NCBI GenBank assembly: GCA_026874595.1
Contig: CM049315.1
Coordinates: 37,094,164 to 37,158,163 of the forward strand
Source: Sipunculus nudus
Taxonomy: Eukaryota; Annelida; Sipuncula; Golfingiida; Sipunculidae
DNA: 64,000 bases
Direction of reading: 5' to 3'
Shown: piece after piece, positions 24,484-34,200 of the stretch
Numbering within the stretch: the stretch's first letter is position 1
Layout: the number at the start of each line of letters is the position of its first letter
Notes under the pieces: generated by a model
What the model saw: the letters and a program-made list of their open reading frames with translations, nothing else
Told to the model about the DNA's origin: nothing
Database searches by the model: none
Program-made: the position numbers and the translations under genes

Positions 24484-26766
24484 TCAGGAGGCTTCGATCA
24501 AATTGCTGATGAATTCAGCCGTGCCGGTTACGTACTCCGGTATATCTACTTTCATCATCTCTGCCAGTTTATATATGTTTTGTAACGTCTGTGATCCCGG
24601 TTTGAACGCACGTCTTAGTTTGACGGCCAGTTCAGTCTTGTACTTCGACACAGTTTCTTTCATAACTTTGGCCACATCCTGTGGTATGTTCTTTCCCATC
24701 AGGCATTCAGTCAGATCTGCTGTGTAGGGCACGGGGAGTCTCCTTTCGTTGAGAAAGGTTGCATTGGCGAAGGCCGTGTTGCGGTCCACCAACAACGTGT
24801 TTTGAGGTGATATACCGATCCGCAGAACAAACCGGTAGGCCAAATGAAGCCATAAAGATAGCGGCAAGCGTTTGGCGTCGTCAGCCGACAGTTTGTGCAG
24901 GGGCGCGAGACCCAGCTCGTTATGGTCAATGACAAAACATCCCGTTGGCCCACCGTCGGCAAAATGGTTGTAAAATGTGTGGTGGCTGCCGCATACGTAA
25001 GAGTATTCCAATCCGAAGGCAATATGCAGGTTGGTCTGCATGTACGACATCACGCCGTTACAGAAAAACTCTACGCAGCCCGGAGTGTGCTTGTCCCCGA
25101 GGAAAATGTTCATGGCTGCGTGCCTGAACGCCAATTGTTTTGCGTCGTGATAGAGCATGGGGCCTTTGAACACCTGCTGCGATTTCAAATCAGCTCTCGT
25201 GAACGATTTCGTTTTCTGATGCGGCACATGCAACAGAGGCAGGCGGCTCATGACCTCTTCTAGTTCTGTGATGGATGTGAAACGCTGTTTCAGTATGTCA
25301 GCAGGACATCTGCAGTTAAGGGTCATTCGAACTGGTCCACATGTTACCTCGTGGCATTTGGGGCGTTTAGCGTCTGCGTCACCTGTGTCTTTTTGCTTCC
25401 TTTTCCGGGAAAAGCGATCACACTTGGGCAACGAAAGCCCGTAAACGTCGCTGTCACATGGTTGGGTCATGGATGGGAAACATTTCCTAAGTCGGTTGCA
25501 TACCTCTGTCGCAGGGTTTCCACCCCCGCGTGTGTGGCTCTTGCGTGACCGCTTCGGTCTGGTACACACCCACTGGTTTGTTATAACGGGATAAAATTCG
25601 GCGTAATGTTCCATCGACTGGTGCGAACGTTTCCACCGGGCACCGTAAAACTCTGTACAGTGGGTGGAGTCTGCTGCACGCTCGGTAACCAACCCTGGTG
25701 GCTGTGGGACGCTGCGTCCCGTCCTGCCCCGTCTGGTTGTGCGGTCGATGGCGTAGTCAGGCATCGCGTTCAAAGGTGGTAGAGACTTTGGTTTAACCAA
25801 CACCTCGTCGACCAGCAACGTTTTGGAAGCGTCGTGGTTCACAAGCTGCCCCCGGCCGCCTTTCCGGTTCTTCAGTGCAGGAGGGCACATGCACATCAGG
25901 TACCTGATCACGACACAGAAGAGAATCAAAACAGGGTCACCGTATCGTGCAAACTTGCCACACGCCGATATGAACACTTGCATGTAACTGTCCCGGTCAG
26001 CTATGGCCTCCCGTTGTAGCAGAGACAGCACCAGGTCGATAAGCTGTGGTTTCCCGTGTGGCTTACTCTGCAACACTGCCTTCCCTGCGTCTGTGACCTT
26101 AGCCGGACAGCACGTCATGCACATGGCTACGTGTCTGGCTGCTGACAACAGCCAAACCGCGATGTCGTCTTTCGTGTCACCGGTCACGATCGGATTCACG
26201 TCCCAGTCGTTACATTCTTCCACCTTGTTTTTCCAATCACGCCATGCCCGCAGCAGATTGGTCAGGGCGAGCGCGGCGGACATTGTCCCTGGTTCCGATT
26301 CCACCAACGGTATCAGAGTTGCGTCCGGTTGAAACACCCTCATCGGTGGAAGCGGGGTTCTCGGGTGCAGGAAGGGAGGGGTCAAAGTCGCGGTACACAT
26401 GCACACAGCTACACGAGATGTTTTCACGTCCAACAGAGTTTCAATGACAGATCTCATGTTGCGTTTCGACTTGCTCCCCGTTGCATTTGACAAATCGGCC
26501 ACTAACGTGAAAACACGCGCCGGTGCCAAGCAATGGTCTTCCAGCAGGAACTTTACAACGTGTTTCCATTTTAGTTTGGGCGGTCGTCTTGATCCTAACA
26601 GTTCATCGGTGGCCTGCAACACGTGTTGGATGTCTTTCCTCCTGAGACCTGTTTGCACCAGGGACAAAAGCTCATCCACGCGTATGGCTAGACCTTCTGA
26701 ATAGCAGTGCGCGTTTGGGGTTTGCATGTCGGCGTAACTGGCATCAGAGAAATGGCCGGGCAGCAT
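24484..26766 (-). CDS. Uncharacterised 760-residue protein
   Basis: The first ATG is at 26766. Residues 1-300 are helical and Cys/Met-rich (for example CMTCCPAKV, MCMCPPALK). A basic linker (about 425-480) contains likely nuclear localisation clusters (RPKRSRKSHTR, SRKRKQKD). The C-terminal 250 residues are globular and include VIDHNELGLAPL and RIGISPQNTLLVDRN, a pattern loosely like a nucleotide-binding or kinase-type catalytic loop but without the rest of such a fold. It is transcribed divergently from the gene at 27013 across a 246-bp promoter region. No family is recognised with confidence. Confidence 0.78.
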   Translation of the reverse strand: MLPGHFSDASYADMQTPNAHCYSEGLAIRVDELLSLVQTGLRRKDIQHVLQATDELLGSRRPPKLKWKHVVKFLLEDHCLAPARVFTLVADLSNATGSKSKRNMRSVIETLLDVKTSRVAVCMCTATLTPPFLHPRTPLPPMRVFQPDATLIPLVESEPGTMSAALALTNLLRAWRDWKNKVEECNDWDVNPIVTGDTKDDIAVWLLSAARHVAMCMTCCPAKVTDAGKAVLQSKPHGKPQLIDLVLSLLQREAIADRDSYMQVFISACGKFARYGDPVLILFCVVIRYLMCMCPPALKNRKGGRGQLVNHDASKTLLVDEVLVKPKSLPPLNAMPDYAIDRTTRRGRTGRSVPQPPGLVTERAADSTHCTEFYGARWKRSHQSMEHYAEFYPVITNQWVCTRPKRSRKSHTRGGGNPATEVCNRLRKCFPSMTQPCDSDVYGLSLPKCDRFSRKRKQKDTGDADAKRPKCHEVTCGPVRMTLNCRCPADILKQRFTSITELEEVMSRLPLLHVPHQKTKSFTRADLKSQQVFKGPMLYHDAKQLAFRHAAMNIFLGDKHTPGCVEFFCNGVMSYMQTNLHIAFGLEYSYVCGSHHTFYNHFADGGPTGCFVIDHNELGLAPLHKLSADDAKRLPLSLWLHLAYRFVLRIGISPQNTLLVDRNTAFANATFLNERRLPVPYTADLTECLMGKNIPQDVAKVMKETVSKYKTELAVKLRRAFKPGSQTLQNIYKLAEMMKVDIPEYVTGTAEFISNLIEAS

Positions 26767-26881
26767 GCGCAGGAGCACTTTGTATGCCCAGTCGGCTGAC
26801 GGTCGTCCAATCAGCGTGCGTCACGTGTGTAACCCGTTTTTGGCAAAATCTGGAGGGGGGGTTGACTGATACCACATCATA

Positions 26882-26888
26882 TATATAA
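26882..26888 (+). promoter_or_regulatory. TATA box upstream of the gene at 27013
   Basis: TATATAA in a TA-rich run in the divergent region between 26766 and 27013; it could serve the rightward gene with a 100-bp leader. Confidence 0.4.
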
Positions 26889-27012
26889 ATGTGACAGCCG
26901 CTGGTACATGTGATCACGTGATGCACCGGCACTTCCACAGCCTCATAAATATCGCGGTTGGTAGGTATGCCCTCATAGACCTCTACGCCGCCGTCGAGGC
27001 TGTTGCACAAAA

Positions 27013-28611
27013 ATGTCGTCGAACGAAAACACGTCGCTCCCGGCGACAGAGAAAGTTGAAGCTGAAGGCTGCAGCACGGGTAAGACTGTCATATCAGATC
27101 GCGAAGTGGAAGCCCCTCGACCGGATGGTACCGCGTGTACCAAATCGAACGATGGGGAACCCGGGACGTGTAACGATACCGCCAAACCAAAAGGTAGGCC
27201 CGGTCATGTATCGTTTGCATGCTTCCGACCACACATTTCCGGTGTGTGTTATCTGGACGTGAGATGCCAGTTGAAATCCCCGCAAACAGTCCAGAGACCG
27301 GGGAACGTGATCTATCTTAACGACACTGGCGTTCAGGGTGCAGTTTCCACTGTGGCGGAGGTCCTGCTAAAGTGTCCCGATAAACACCCCGGTGCCAGAC
27401 CAACGGGAACTGATCAAGGAATTATGACAAGTTCATCAGAACAGAGAGATTTGTTCTTTCTGTGTACCAACCGAGCAGCGTCCGAACTCGTCGAGCAACT
27501 GAACCCCGAATTAATATGTGATCTGGTGGCGGCAGCATTGGCCTTCTTCCCACACATGCTTGATTGCGTTGTGCAATTTGCATCACAGGAAAACGTGTTT
27601 TGCGGAAAGGATTTTACCATATACTGCGTTCAGGAATTGCCCTTACAGCCCGATCACAGTTACAGTCTTGTTGGAAAATGGGACCAGGTGCTGAGTACGT
27701 TCCATTGTGGGGCGTACACAAACGCTAGTGGTGAACGTATGGTGCTGGTGACGTACCCAAAGCTTGAATGCCTTGTGCGCGCCGCGAGCGATTCCGATGG
27801 CGGTCGTGCGTTTTTTCAAAGCCTCTTGGAAGCCATGGTGACCGAGGAGGATACTGACACCAACCCCTGGCAGGTGTTGCTGACAGATGATGTCAACAGG
27901 GCTTCTGTCAACGGAAGGACGGTAATGTTGATGTGCAAGATTCGGCGAAAGCCCAAAGCCGCATCCAATGAGTCTCATGCTGGCGGTTGTCACAGTCACA
28001 TACAGCAGTTGCGTGCCGAAACATCAGACGTCGCAGAACATCATGTGAAAGAGAAGAGATACGTTGGACCACTGCGACCGTCTGTAACGCACAGGCGAAC
28101 GGCCACAGCGCTTGACCGTGATCTGATCACGACTGTCCGTCATCTGCAACCCCGTGTGATCTGTGATATTATGTCCGCTGTGTTAATATCGTACCCACAC
28201 ATCCTCGTTTATGCGAACTTTGCAGCAAACACGGAAGGTCTACGATATGCACATAAGAAATGCGACCAGATTATCACCGTGTGCTGCGTGGAGGAACTAC
28301 CCGTCAAACCACAATGGCGATATGAACTCACGGGGACATGGGGTGAGACGTTGAACACATACAATTGTGTAATCTGTAAGGACGCTCGGTCTGGACCCAT
28401 CGTGGTGGTTGAGGACCCCGAATTCGCCCGTGTCGTGGAAGCTGTCAGGTTTTCCGAGGAGGGCAGACGTTTTGTGCAACTGGTCTTGGAGTCTCTTGTG
28501 TCGCCCTTCGACGTGTTTGTTACACATGGTGACTACATGTCAAGAGTACTGCTTGACGACAATATGGACGTGGCATTGTTGTGTTGCATCGTGGAACCCA
28601 ATACTGATTGA
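27013..28611 (+). CDS. Uncharacterised protein with an internal domain duplication
   Basis: 532 residues. Two homologous domains of about 165 residues are visible: residues about 140-315 and 364-528. Both share a helix L.P..ICD....A.....PH.L....FA, a CV.ELP..P...Y.L.G.W...L.T..C strand region and a late D(D)V.R or M.RVLLDD stretch. The N-terminal 135 residues are polar and less ordered. The order of helix, Cys-containing strands and Trp suggests a compact alpha/beta fold, but no known family is recognised. No membrane segment or catalytic motif. It is a stand-alone rightward gene, and its transcript probably ends at the AATAAA at 28933. Confidence 0.78.
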   Translation: MSSNENTSLPATEKVEAEGCSTGKTVISDREVEAPRPDGTACTKSNDGEPGTCNDTAKPKGRPGHVSFACFRPHISGVCYLDVRCQLKSPQTVQRPGNVIYLNDTGVQGAVSTVAEVLLKCPDKHPGARPTGTDQGIMTSSSEQRDLFFLCTNRAASELVEQLNPELICDLVAAALAFFPHMLDCVVQFASQENVFCGKDFTIYCVQELPLQPDHSYSLVGKWDQVLSTFHCGAYTNASGERMVLVTYPKLECLVRAASDSDGGRAFFQSLLEAMVTEEDTDTNPWQVLLTDDVNRASVNGRTVMLMCKIRRKPKAASNESHAGGCHSHIQQLRAETSDVAEHHVKEKRYVGPLRPSVTHRRTATALDRDLITTVRHLQPRVICDIMSAVLISYPHILVYANFAANTEGLRYAHKKCDQIITVCCVEELPVKPQWRYELTGTWGETLNTYNCVICKDARSGPIVVVEDPEFARVVEAVRFSEEGRRFVQLVLESLVSPFDVFVTHGDYMSRVLLDDNMDVALLCCIVEPNTD

Positions 28612-28932
28612 AAAGGTTTGATACTGTCCCCATCATGGGATTTGCGCGTGTCGGACATTAACATGTGACAACGTATGTTTTGTTGTGGTCCAGCCAAACC
28701 AGTTTTGCGAGTGATGTGGTATATGTTTCTCTTTGTGATGTGTATACAACTTTAAACTGTTATAATTGTACATTGTTTTTTTTTTGTCAGGTACCCCAAT
28801 CAGCCGTTCTGACGTGTACGTTATTTGATCGCGCTGGACGTTTGTACCTTTAGAGCGTTTTGTCATATGACCTACATCACACACACGCACATACACATTC
28901 GAAAACACAGCAGAGCAATGACAATGTGAAAC

Positions 28933-28938
28933 AATAAA
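28933..28938 (+). terminator. Polyadenylation signal for the gene at 27013
   Basis: AATAAA within ACAATAAATAAATA, 320 bp after the stop codon at 28611. Confidence 0.5.
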
Positions 28939-28954
28939 TAAATATATATCTATC

Positions 28955-28960
28955 TTTATT
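28955..28960 (-). terminator. Polyadenylation signal for the genes at 29169 and 30210
   Basis: Minus-strand AATAAA about 210 bp past the stop at 29169. No clear signal lies between the two leftward genes, so they probably share it. Confidence 0.45.
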
Positions 28961-29168
28961 GTGGTCTGAACTCAATTTATTGATGAAATACGAGTGTGTA
29001 TGATATGATCAGAGTCCAAAAACTCGGTCTGATTCTGTAGGGTTCAACATCTCCTCATTTCCAGCCACCTGCTTCTTACTTACAGTTTCGTCTTTGTCAA
29101 TCCGTCAAGACGTTTCTGCAGTTGCAGAGATCCCCGGGAATAGTGGAGGTTGGAAAGGTAGGGTTGAA

Positions 29169-30128
29169 TTATGGGATATCGTTTCCGCGACCCAACCCAC
29201 CGTTCCACACGTGTTCGTGTGACAGGCGCATGTCCCTTGCGTACTGTGCTACTGGGTCCATTGCATCCCCGGCCTGTAACAGTCGGAACACAGTGGCCCA
29301 GACGTGTCCTGTACACTTCCCGCGGCACGTGTTTGATCCGTGAGCGGCACCATTCATATCGGCATCGGGTAGAGGGCAGGTGGAGGCGTGTGACTTCAGC
29401 AGCCTGCGCAAAGGGTGTATCATATCCATGTCTACGGTGTAAATAAAGCCTTCGCTCTTGTGGCGTATTGCACCCGACATCATGAGGAACCCGAGCGCCA
29501 TGTCACGTATGACTATGGCCGGCAGTGCAAGCCTCCGGTCCATGTGGAAACGTAGCATCTGTCCCATCCTAGCGGCCGTATTGGTCGACACGCAAGCCAA
29601 AGCCAGAGCTCCGCATGCGGTGAAACGCAAGGCGCCCGGTACGGGGTCACGTGCGTGGTCGTACGACAGGTGGAAATGGCCCTCTTCTGCGTATGGTGTT
29701 CCCGTTGGCGTCCAGAATTGGGTTGCCGCCGCCCAGGCCGTCCTGAGCTCAATTTCATGGGGTTTACCCACAGACGCCCACAGAGACGAATACGTTTTGT
29801 TTTGCATGAAGGCGGATATGCGCAAACCGACTCCGTCCGGCATAAAAGCTGCCCACAGTGTGGGGTCTTCCAGTCCTATGCGTTCTAGCGCGAAGTGTAT
29901 TGCCTCCAGCACGAGGGCGTAATCAGCGAAGCATCGGGCCATACGGTATGCTATGTGCTTTCGTCTGTTAGTAAATGCGTCTGGTCCACCGCAGAATGTA
30001 AACGTGTCATCGTGTTTAAGGTGGAGCAGCCATTCAATGAAATCCCTCATACCGGCAGATCTGTCCAAAAGTTGGAAACCAACGTATAAATCCGTAAACT
30101 CGGAGCGCTTTGCATGTCCGTTTTCCAT
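29169..30128 (-). CDS. Uncharacterised 319-residue protein
   Basis: ATG at 30128. The protein is mostly helical and globular, with many aromatic residues and a long hydrophobic helix in the middle (GALRFTACGALALACVSTNTAA) that is probably buried rather than membrane-spanning. Charged DMDMIHPLRRLL and a Cys/His-containing segment (NTCRGKCTGHVWATV) lie near the end. It follows the polymerase-like gene at 82-bp spacing on the same strand, suggesting a shared 3' end. No family recognised. Confidence 0.75.
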   Translation of the reverse strand: MENGHAKRSEFTDLYVGFQLLDRSAGMRDFIEWLLHLKHDDTFTFCGGPDAFTNRRKHIAYRMARCFADYALVLEAIHFALERIGLEDPTLWAAFMPDGVGLRISAFMQNKTYSSLWASVGKPHEIELRTAWAAATQFWTPTGTPYAEEGHFHLSYDHARDPVPGALRFTACGALALACVSTNTAARMGQMLRFHMDRRLALPAIVIRDMALGFLMMSGAIRHKSEGFIYTVDMDMIHPLRRLLKSHASTCPLPDADMNGAAHGSNTCRGKCTGHVWATVFRLLQAGDAMDPVAQYARDMRLSHEHVWNGGLGRGNDIP

Positions 30129-30209
30129 AGTTATTTCAAAGCTGTATCTGGTCTTATCGCGTGTGTGTACACGGGCGCTTCGAAGGGTGAATCCGTATTG
30201 GTTTGATAT

Positions 30210-33149
30210 TCACGAACAAGACGGGTAACATGAATCTGAATCGCACAACAGGGTGCGTTCGTCATCAAGACGCAGCAATCTTTGGCACTCTGCCATGGTG
30301 GTTGGACACAGCGATTTTATACCGTAGGGTAACAGGTTTTCTTGCGCGTGGGCAGACCGTGGGGGTGTGTGTTGGACGGCGACGGAATGAAATATGTGCG
30401 ATAGCATCTTCTGCAGTTGCGCCGTTGTTACAGTTCGCAAGACTGGCAGCACCGCCGCGTACAGTACGTCGTTGTACCTTTCCCAGTCTAAGGTTGTGCC
30501 TGGCAAGACGTGGTCACGGTGCACTAGTCCCACGTTGAAACACAGGTCCTCTGCCGGCACGTTTCGTGCTTTGATTTTGGAACATGACAGGATAGGGCGG
30601 CCCGCGTGTTCGGCGTCTCCCAGCAACCCCCTGTGGAAAGGGCTGTATGCCCAGTCGGCCGGACTGTACACTGCGGGGCGTTCAACCCAAACGTAAGGCC
30701 CCGCTTTCCCCTTCACGGTCAAACGTACAGGCAAACGGCCTTCCTTCCACACGTAAGGATCGAAATCTCGCAGTGACACCAGGGCTTTTGTTACTTCGGC
30801 GAAATCACCCTTCTGTTTGCAGTGTGCCCCCTTCGTAGGAGCTGACAGCTTTGTCGGGAAAGCGGGCAGGAGGAACCGATTGACGAGATCGGGTTGATTT
30901 CCCAATACACCTTTTAGGTCTGTCGTGTGCACTTCCCACTTTGTCGGCCAGTGTTTGTACATTTCTTTCATGCCTGCACGCACACACTGTTCCACTTCAT
31001 CTCGCGTTGCGACTTCCACAGGGCAGCCAGTGTCAGCTTTTCCTCCGAGTATCAGCACGACCTCATGTAACGTGGCGTCGATGGCCTCTGAGACAGCTTG
31101 GCAATGATCAGACCTGTGGATGCCGGTTACCTTGGACAAGCGCCAACCGGACGCTGGATCGCGTTTGGCGTGAAATAAATGACAGGGCCCGATGAGGCCG
31201 ACGAGGTTGTAGGACCCTTCGAGTTTGAAGGTCATCTCAGCAAAGCCTGTCAGACTCTGTACTCTGCTTTGAAATATATCCAGTTCCGCATCAGACCCTG
31301 CAACCGCGTCTTCACTTGTGCCCGTTAGGTCTGGGGAAGCCTCGAACAGTACGCTGTCTTTCATCACGCGCAACAAACGATTCGTTTTAGGCACGCACTC
31401 CACCATAGCTGTGCTTGCCTGCTGTGCCAGTTGTGTCCATCTGTCATAGAGCTCAGGGGCGTAATACTTCGACTGTCCGTAAGTGCACACTTGACAGGCT
31501 TTTACGCGGGAGGCGGCCGATTTCGATGGTGAGAATAAGCGCCTGCGTTCCGCCAACCAAGCCAGCAGCTCACGTAAATACTCCGTGTCCAGGTGTGCTC
31601 CTAGGGTGGGGTAAAACTGGTTGGCGTCCATACCGTAAAACTGCCCCGTGTGAACGCCCCGCTTGGCATAAATCACCCCTCCCGTTTGCGGCGGGAGTCC
31701 TTTGACGATAGTGACCGCATGATTATCTTTATCGGCACCCTCATCATCGCGTGCTTGGTTCTGTTCTGAAAGGGGTTCTCCTTCGTTGCAGACGCATGGA
31801 TTGCACGTATGTGGCTCAATTGGGATTCGGCTATGTGGTTCTGTTGTGCTTTTGCTATGCCGTTTTGACAGGGGTATGGCGACATCCGCAACAAAAGCTT
31901 GAGGTGACAAATTCAGCGGCCATCCCATGATGGATATATGGGCGTGCAGGCTATCCTCGCCTGCGTGACACGGGACACCCGAATTCACAAAGGCCAATTT
32001 ACCCTGGCCAGTAACCACACAACCGTAGGGTAATATAATAAAAAGCTCCGACCTGTGCAGGGGCGAAGGACACATGTGTTCCAGGACCCATGACGCCTGC
32101 GCGAAGGCACCATGTCTGATGTCACTTAGGTCAGAGCTGACGTCCAGCCAATGGATGTCATCCGGGAGCGTGTGTGACGGAGGTTGACACAATAGGAACG
32201 CACCGCCGAACTCCGTGTCCTCTAAACATTGGTTGAGCATTTCGGAAAATGCACTCAATTCACGCGCTTTCCTCAAAGGGTTGGCTGTTTGTGGTACAGG
32301 GCATCGTGCTAATGTGAGCTGTGGCAATGTGAACATGTCTGAGGGTACGTTCATCGTGGCACCGGACGTCTGCAATAAGTGTATGACGGCGCGCGAAAGC
32401 GGGTCCCATGCGACAGCGTTGTGCCTTTGGCGGTGACCATTGCATACGTTGAGGGACTCGTGTACGGCCGAATTGACGACTCGTGTGAATGTTCGCTCCG
32501 TGATTGCGTCCGCATCACCGTCGGTCGCACGGTTTGTCGATTTCCGTTGGAGGTCGTGTGCAGGCCAGGAAACATTTCCGATGACATCTGTTGGTAAACG
32601 TAAGCGTTTCACATGCAGCCACGCACGCATGTCCATCTCCGAATGGTCAAGCGCAAAGTGTGAGAGAACACCTGGGTACCTCCCGGTCCCGCCACGGGGT
32701 GCCGGCAGGAAGACAGGTCGCACACCACTAGTCATCAGCGGAGGGAAACAGGCGAGCGGGTGCTCTTTGTTCCTACTAGCAGCGGATAGGTGCATACAGA
32801 GTGCCTGAAAAAGGTGAGGTATGAAATCGTGCCACACGCTATTTTCGGTCGGGAGTTTGTCACAGAATGTCCAAGGGCACTTCCAGGTATGCGAGTCCCT
32901 GTGGTCTTTCGGCAGACGTGCATGTAACCTGACATTCAACCCTCCCGGTATTTTAAAAGGCAGAGGCAGATATCGGACGCCCTTATCTGTCCCCTCACAC
33001 GGAACGCAGGTGAAAGTAGCCAAGGCACACGTTCCGTCGTGGGATATGGCATGAAACCTCCATGCAAGAATCATGATCCTCGTACCTGTCATGTTCCCAT
33101 TCTCAGAAGCGATGTGACTGCCGGTCACACATGGCGACGTTTCCGTCAT
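30210..33149 (-). CDS. Family B DNA polymerase-like protein with altered active site
   Basis: 979 residues from the ATG at 33149. The region about 485-700 lines up with the palm and fingers of family B polymerases: motif A-like GMDANQFYPTL (D508), a helix rich in Arg (LRELLAWLAERRRLF), motif B-like K550-ACQVCTYG, and motif C-like RVMKDSVLFEA (D598), followed by a FKLEGSYN...LFHAK...SKVTGI segment resembling the thumb-side Lys/Tyr motif. The motif B Asn-Ser is missing, and the first Asp of the DTDS motif is replaced, so a normal two-metal site is doubtful. It may be an inactive or repurposed paralogue acting as a scaffold or accessory factor in nuclear DNA replication. The assignment rests on motif order; no exonuclease motifs were found with confidence in the N-terminal half. 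Confidence 0.5.
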   Translation of the reverse strand: MTETSPCVTGSHIASENGNMTGTRIMILAWRFHAISHDGTCALATFTCVPCEGTDKGVRYLPLPFKIPGGLNVRLHARLPKDHRDSHTWKCPWTFCDKLPTENSVWHDFIPHLFQALCMHLSAASRNKEHPLACFPPLMTSGVRPVFLPAPRGGTGRYPGVLSHFALDHSEMDMRAWLHVKRLRLPTDVIGNVSWPAHDLQRKSTNRATDGDADAITERTFTRVVNSAVHESLNVCNGHRQRHNAVAWDPLSRAVIHLLQTSGATMNVPSDMFTLPQLTLARCPVPQTANPLRKARELSAFSEMLNQCLEDTEFGGAFLLCQPPSHTLPDDIHWLDVSSDLSDIRHGAFAQASWVLEHMCPSPLHRSELFIILPYGCVVTGQGKLAFVNSGVPCHAGEDSLHAHISIMGWPLNLSPQAFVADVAIPLSKRHSKSTTEPHSRIPIEPHTCNPCVCNEGEPLSEQNQARDDEGADKDNHAVTIVKGLPPQTGGVIYAKRGVHTGQFYGMDANQFYPTLGAHLDTEYLRELLAWLAERRRLFSPSKSAASRVKACQVCTYGQSKYYAPELYDRWTQLAQQASTAMVECVPKTNRLLRVMKDSVLFEASPDLTGTSEDAVAGSDAELDIFQSRVQSLTGFAEMTFKLEGSYNLVGLIGPCHLFHAKRDPASGWRLSKVTGIHRSDHCQAVSEAIDATLHEVVLILGGKADTGCPVEVATRDEVEQCVRAGMKEMYKHWPTKWEVHTTDLKGVLGNQPDLVNRFLLPAFPTKLSAPTKGAHCKQKGDFAEVTKALVSLRDFDPYVWKEGRLPVRLTVKGKAGPYVWVERPAVYSPADWAYSPFHRGLLGDAEHAGRPILSCSKIKARNVPAEDLCFNVGLVHRDHVLPGTTLDWERYNDVLYAAVLPVLRTVTTAQLQKMLSHIFHSVAVQHTPPRSAHAQENLLPYGIKSLCPTTMAECQRLLRLDDERTLLCDSDSCYPSCS

Positions 33150-33262
33150 CACGTGACAGCAACTGTTTAACGTATGATATGATCGGAACACAACCCCCCG
33201 TATCGTATCATTGACGGCCTGCCGTGCAGTTACGTCTGCGTCCCCAATGGCAGGCCACTACT

Positions 33263-33269
33263 TATATAA
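33263..33269 (+). promoter_or_regulatory. TATA box for the gene at 33323
   Basis: TATATAA, 54 bp upstream of the ATG at 33323, the same spacing as at 7334/7396 and 8906/8968. Confidence 0.55.
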
Positions 33270-33322
33270 GTGATACACGGCCCTGTGCCAGTTGCATATA
33301 TGTACAAGTTGTGACCCTCGCG

Positions 33323-33844
33323 ATGTCGTCAGTGAGCCGTCGCGATAAACCTCGACCTAAGCGGTCGGTGTCACTCAGACGGCTCGTCCTTCTAAAAGCC
33401 GCCATGACCAGTGTAAATGCTGAAGCGGCCAGGCAAATGGTAGACTTCATCAGGGGAGCGCGAAAGTCGGCTTCTGACTTGTCTGATTGCTACAGTCTCG
33501 CCCTGGCAACCAACTGTCATCTGAATGTGTGGAAGCACCTGCAAGTGGACCCATGGCCACCAGAATCGTGTCTGTTCTGTCTGATGAATCTCAATAACCA
33601 GTCCGGTCCTGTGTTGTCACCAGAAACGGAAGCAGCCGTCTACAAAGCGTTGTGTCGCGAGATCCCGTTTTTGGAGAGCATGATCATCTTGGAAATTTAC
33701 AAATTTACTCCCATGTCCGCTGATGCCGAATTGCTTTCGTACGTTATTTACTGCTTGGAAAATATCGGATACATGTTGAAAGAGGACGAAGCCGAGTGGG
33801 GCAAAGGTCGTATGCGTTTTGAAATTGTGTCAACGGATGTATAG
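33323..33844 (+). CDS. Uncharacterised protein, paralogue of the gene at 6501
   Basis: 173 residues; the frame is open upstream but this is the first ATG, correctly spaced from a TATA box. The N-terminus is strongly basic (RRDKPRPKR), a possible nuclear localisation signal. Residues about 60-150 match the product of 6501-7043: W..L.VDPWPPESCL, then AVYK after a similar interval and PMSADAELLSYVIYCL at the end of the core. Function unknown; two diverged copies in one genome suggest a family that has expanded under host pressure. Confidence 0.72.
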   Translation: MSSVSRRDKPRPKRSVSLRRLVLLKAAMTSVNAEAARQMVDFIRGARKSASDLSDCYSLALATNCHLNVWKHLQVDPWPPESCLFCLMNLNNQSGPVLSPETEAAVYKALCREIPFLESMIILEIYKFTPMSADAELLSYVIYCLENIGYMLKEDEAEWGKGRMRFEIVSTDV

Positions 33845-34200
33845 CCTAACGCGCTCTGCCCCCACGTACAGGATTGTACGATAGGAGACATTGCAAAGAG
33901 GAGGGGACTCTCACAGATTCTCAAACCAGGACTGAACTTTGTTTGCATATTCTTGTTGTTAGTATTACCAAACATTTGACCAACATTGTGGGGTGTTTTT
34001 GGCATGCGTTATAAAGAGGTATTCGACATTGTGTTCATGTGTTGTGTTGTTTTTGGGATCGGCGTGTTGTGTGTGTGTTTGAACATAACCATGTACGCAA
34101 ACATATAACAAACAACCAATGCTTGCGACTATAAACCTTTATTAGATAACAGTTCCAAAACATTTTACAACGTCTTTGACAATTACCGCTCCAATCCCTT
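33845..34200. other. Convergent 3' region
   Basis: No gene. TTTATT at 34138-34143 is the likely end signal of the leftward capsid gene; no clear AATAAA is seen for the rightward gene. Confidence 0.45.
34138..34143 (-). terminator. Polyadenylation signal for the gene at 34201
   Basis: Minus-strand AATAAA about 60 bp past the stop codon. Confidence 0.55.

Larger units (their letters stand above)
28612..29168. other. Convergent 3' region
   Basis: No supported gene. AATAAA at 28933-28938 (rightward) and TTTATT at 28955-28960 (leftward) face each other only 16 bp apart. Confidence 0.5.

Noticed and set aside
24484-26766. Kinase or lipid-kinase identity from the RIGISPQNTLLVD segment
   Set aside because: Only one loop-like motif is seen; no glycine loop, lysine motif or DFG equivalent could be placed at proper spacing.
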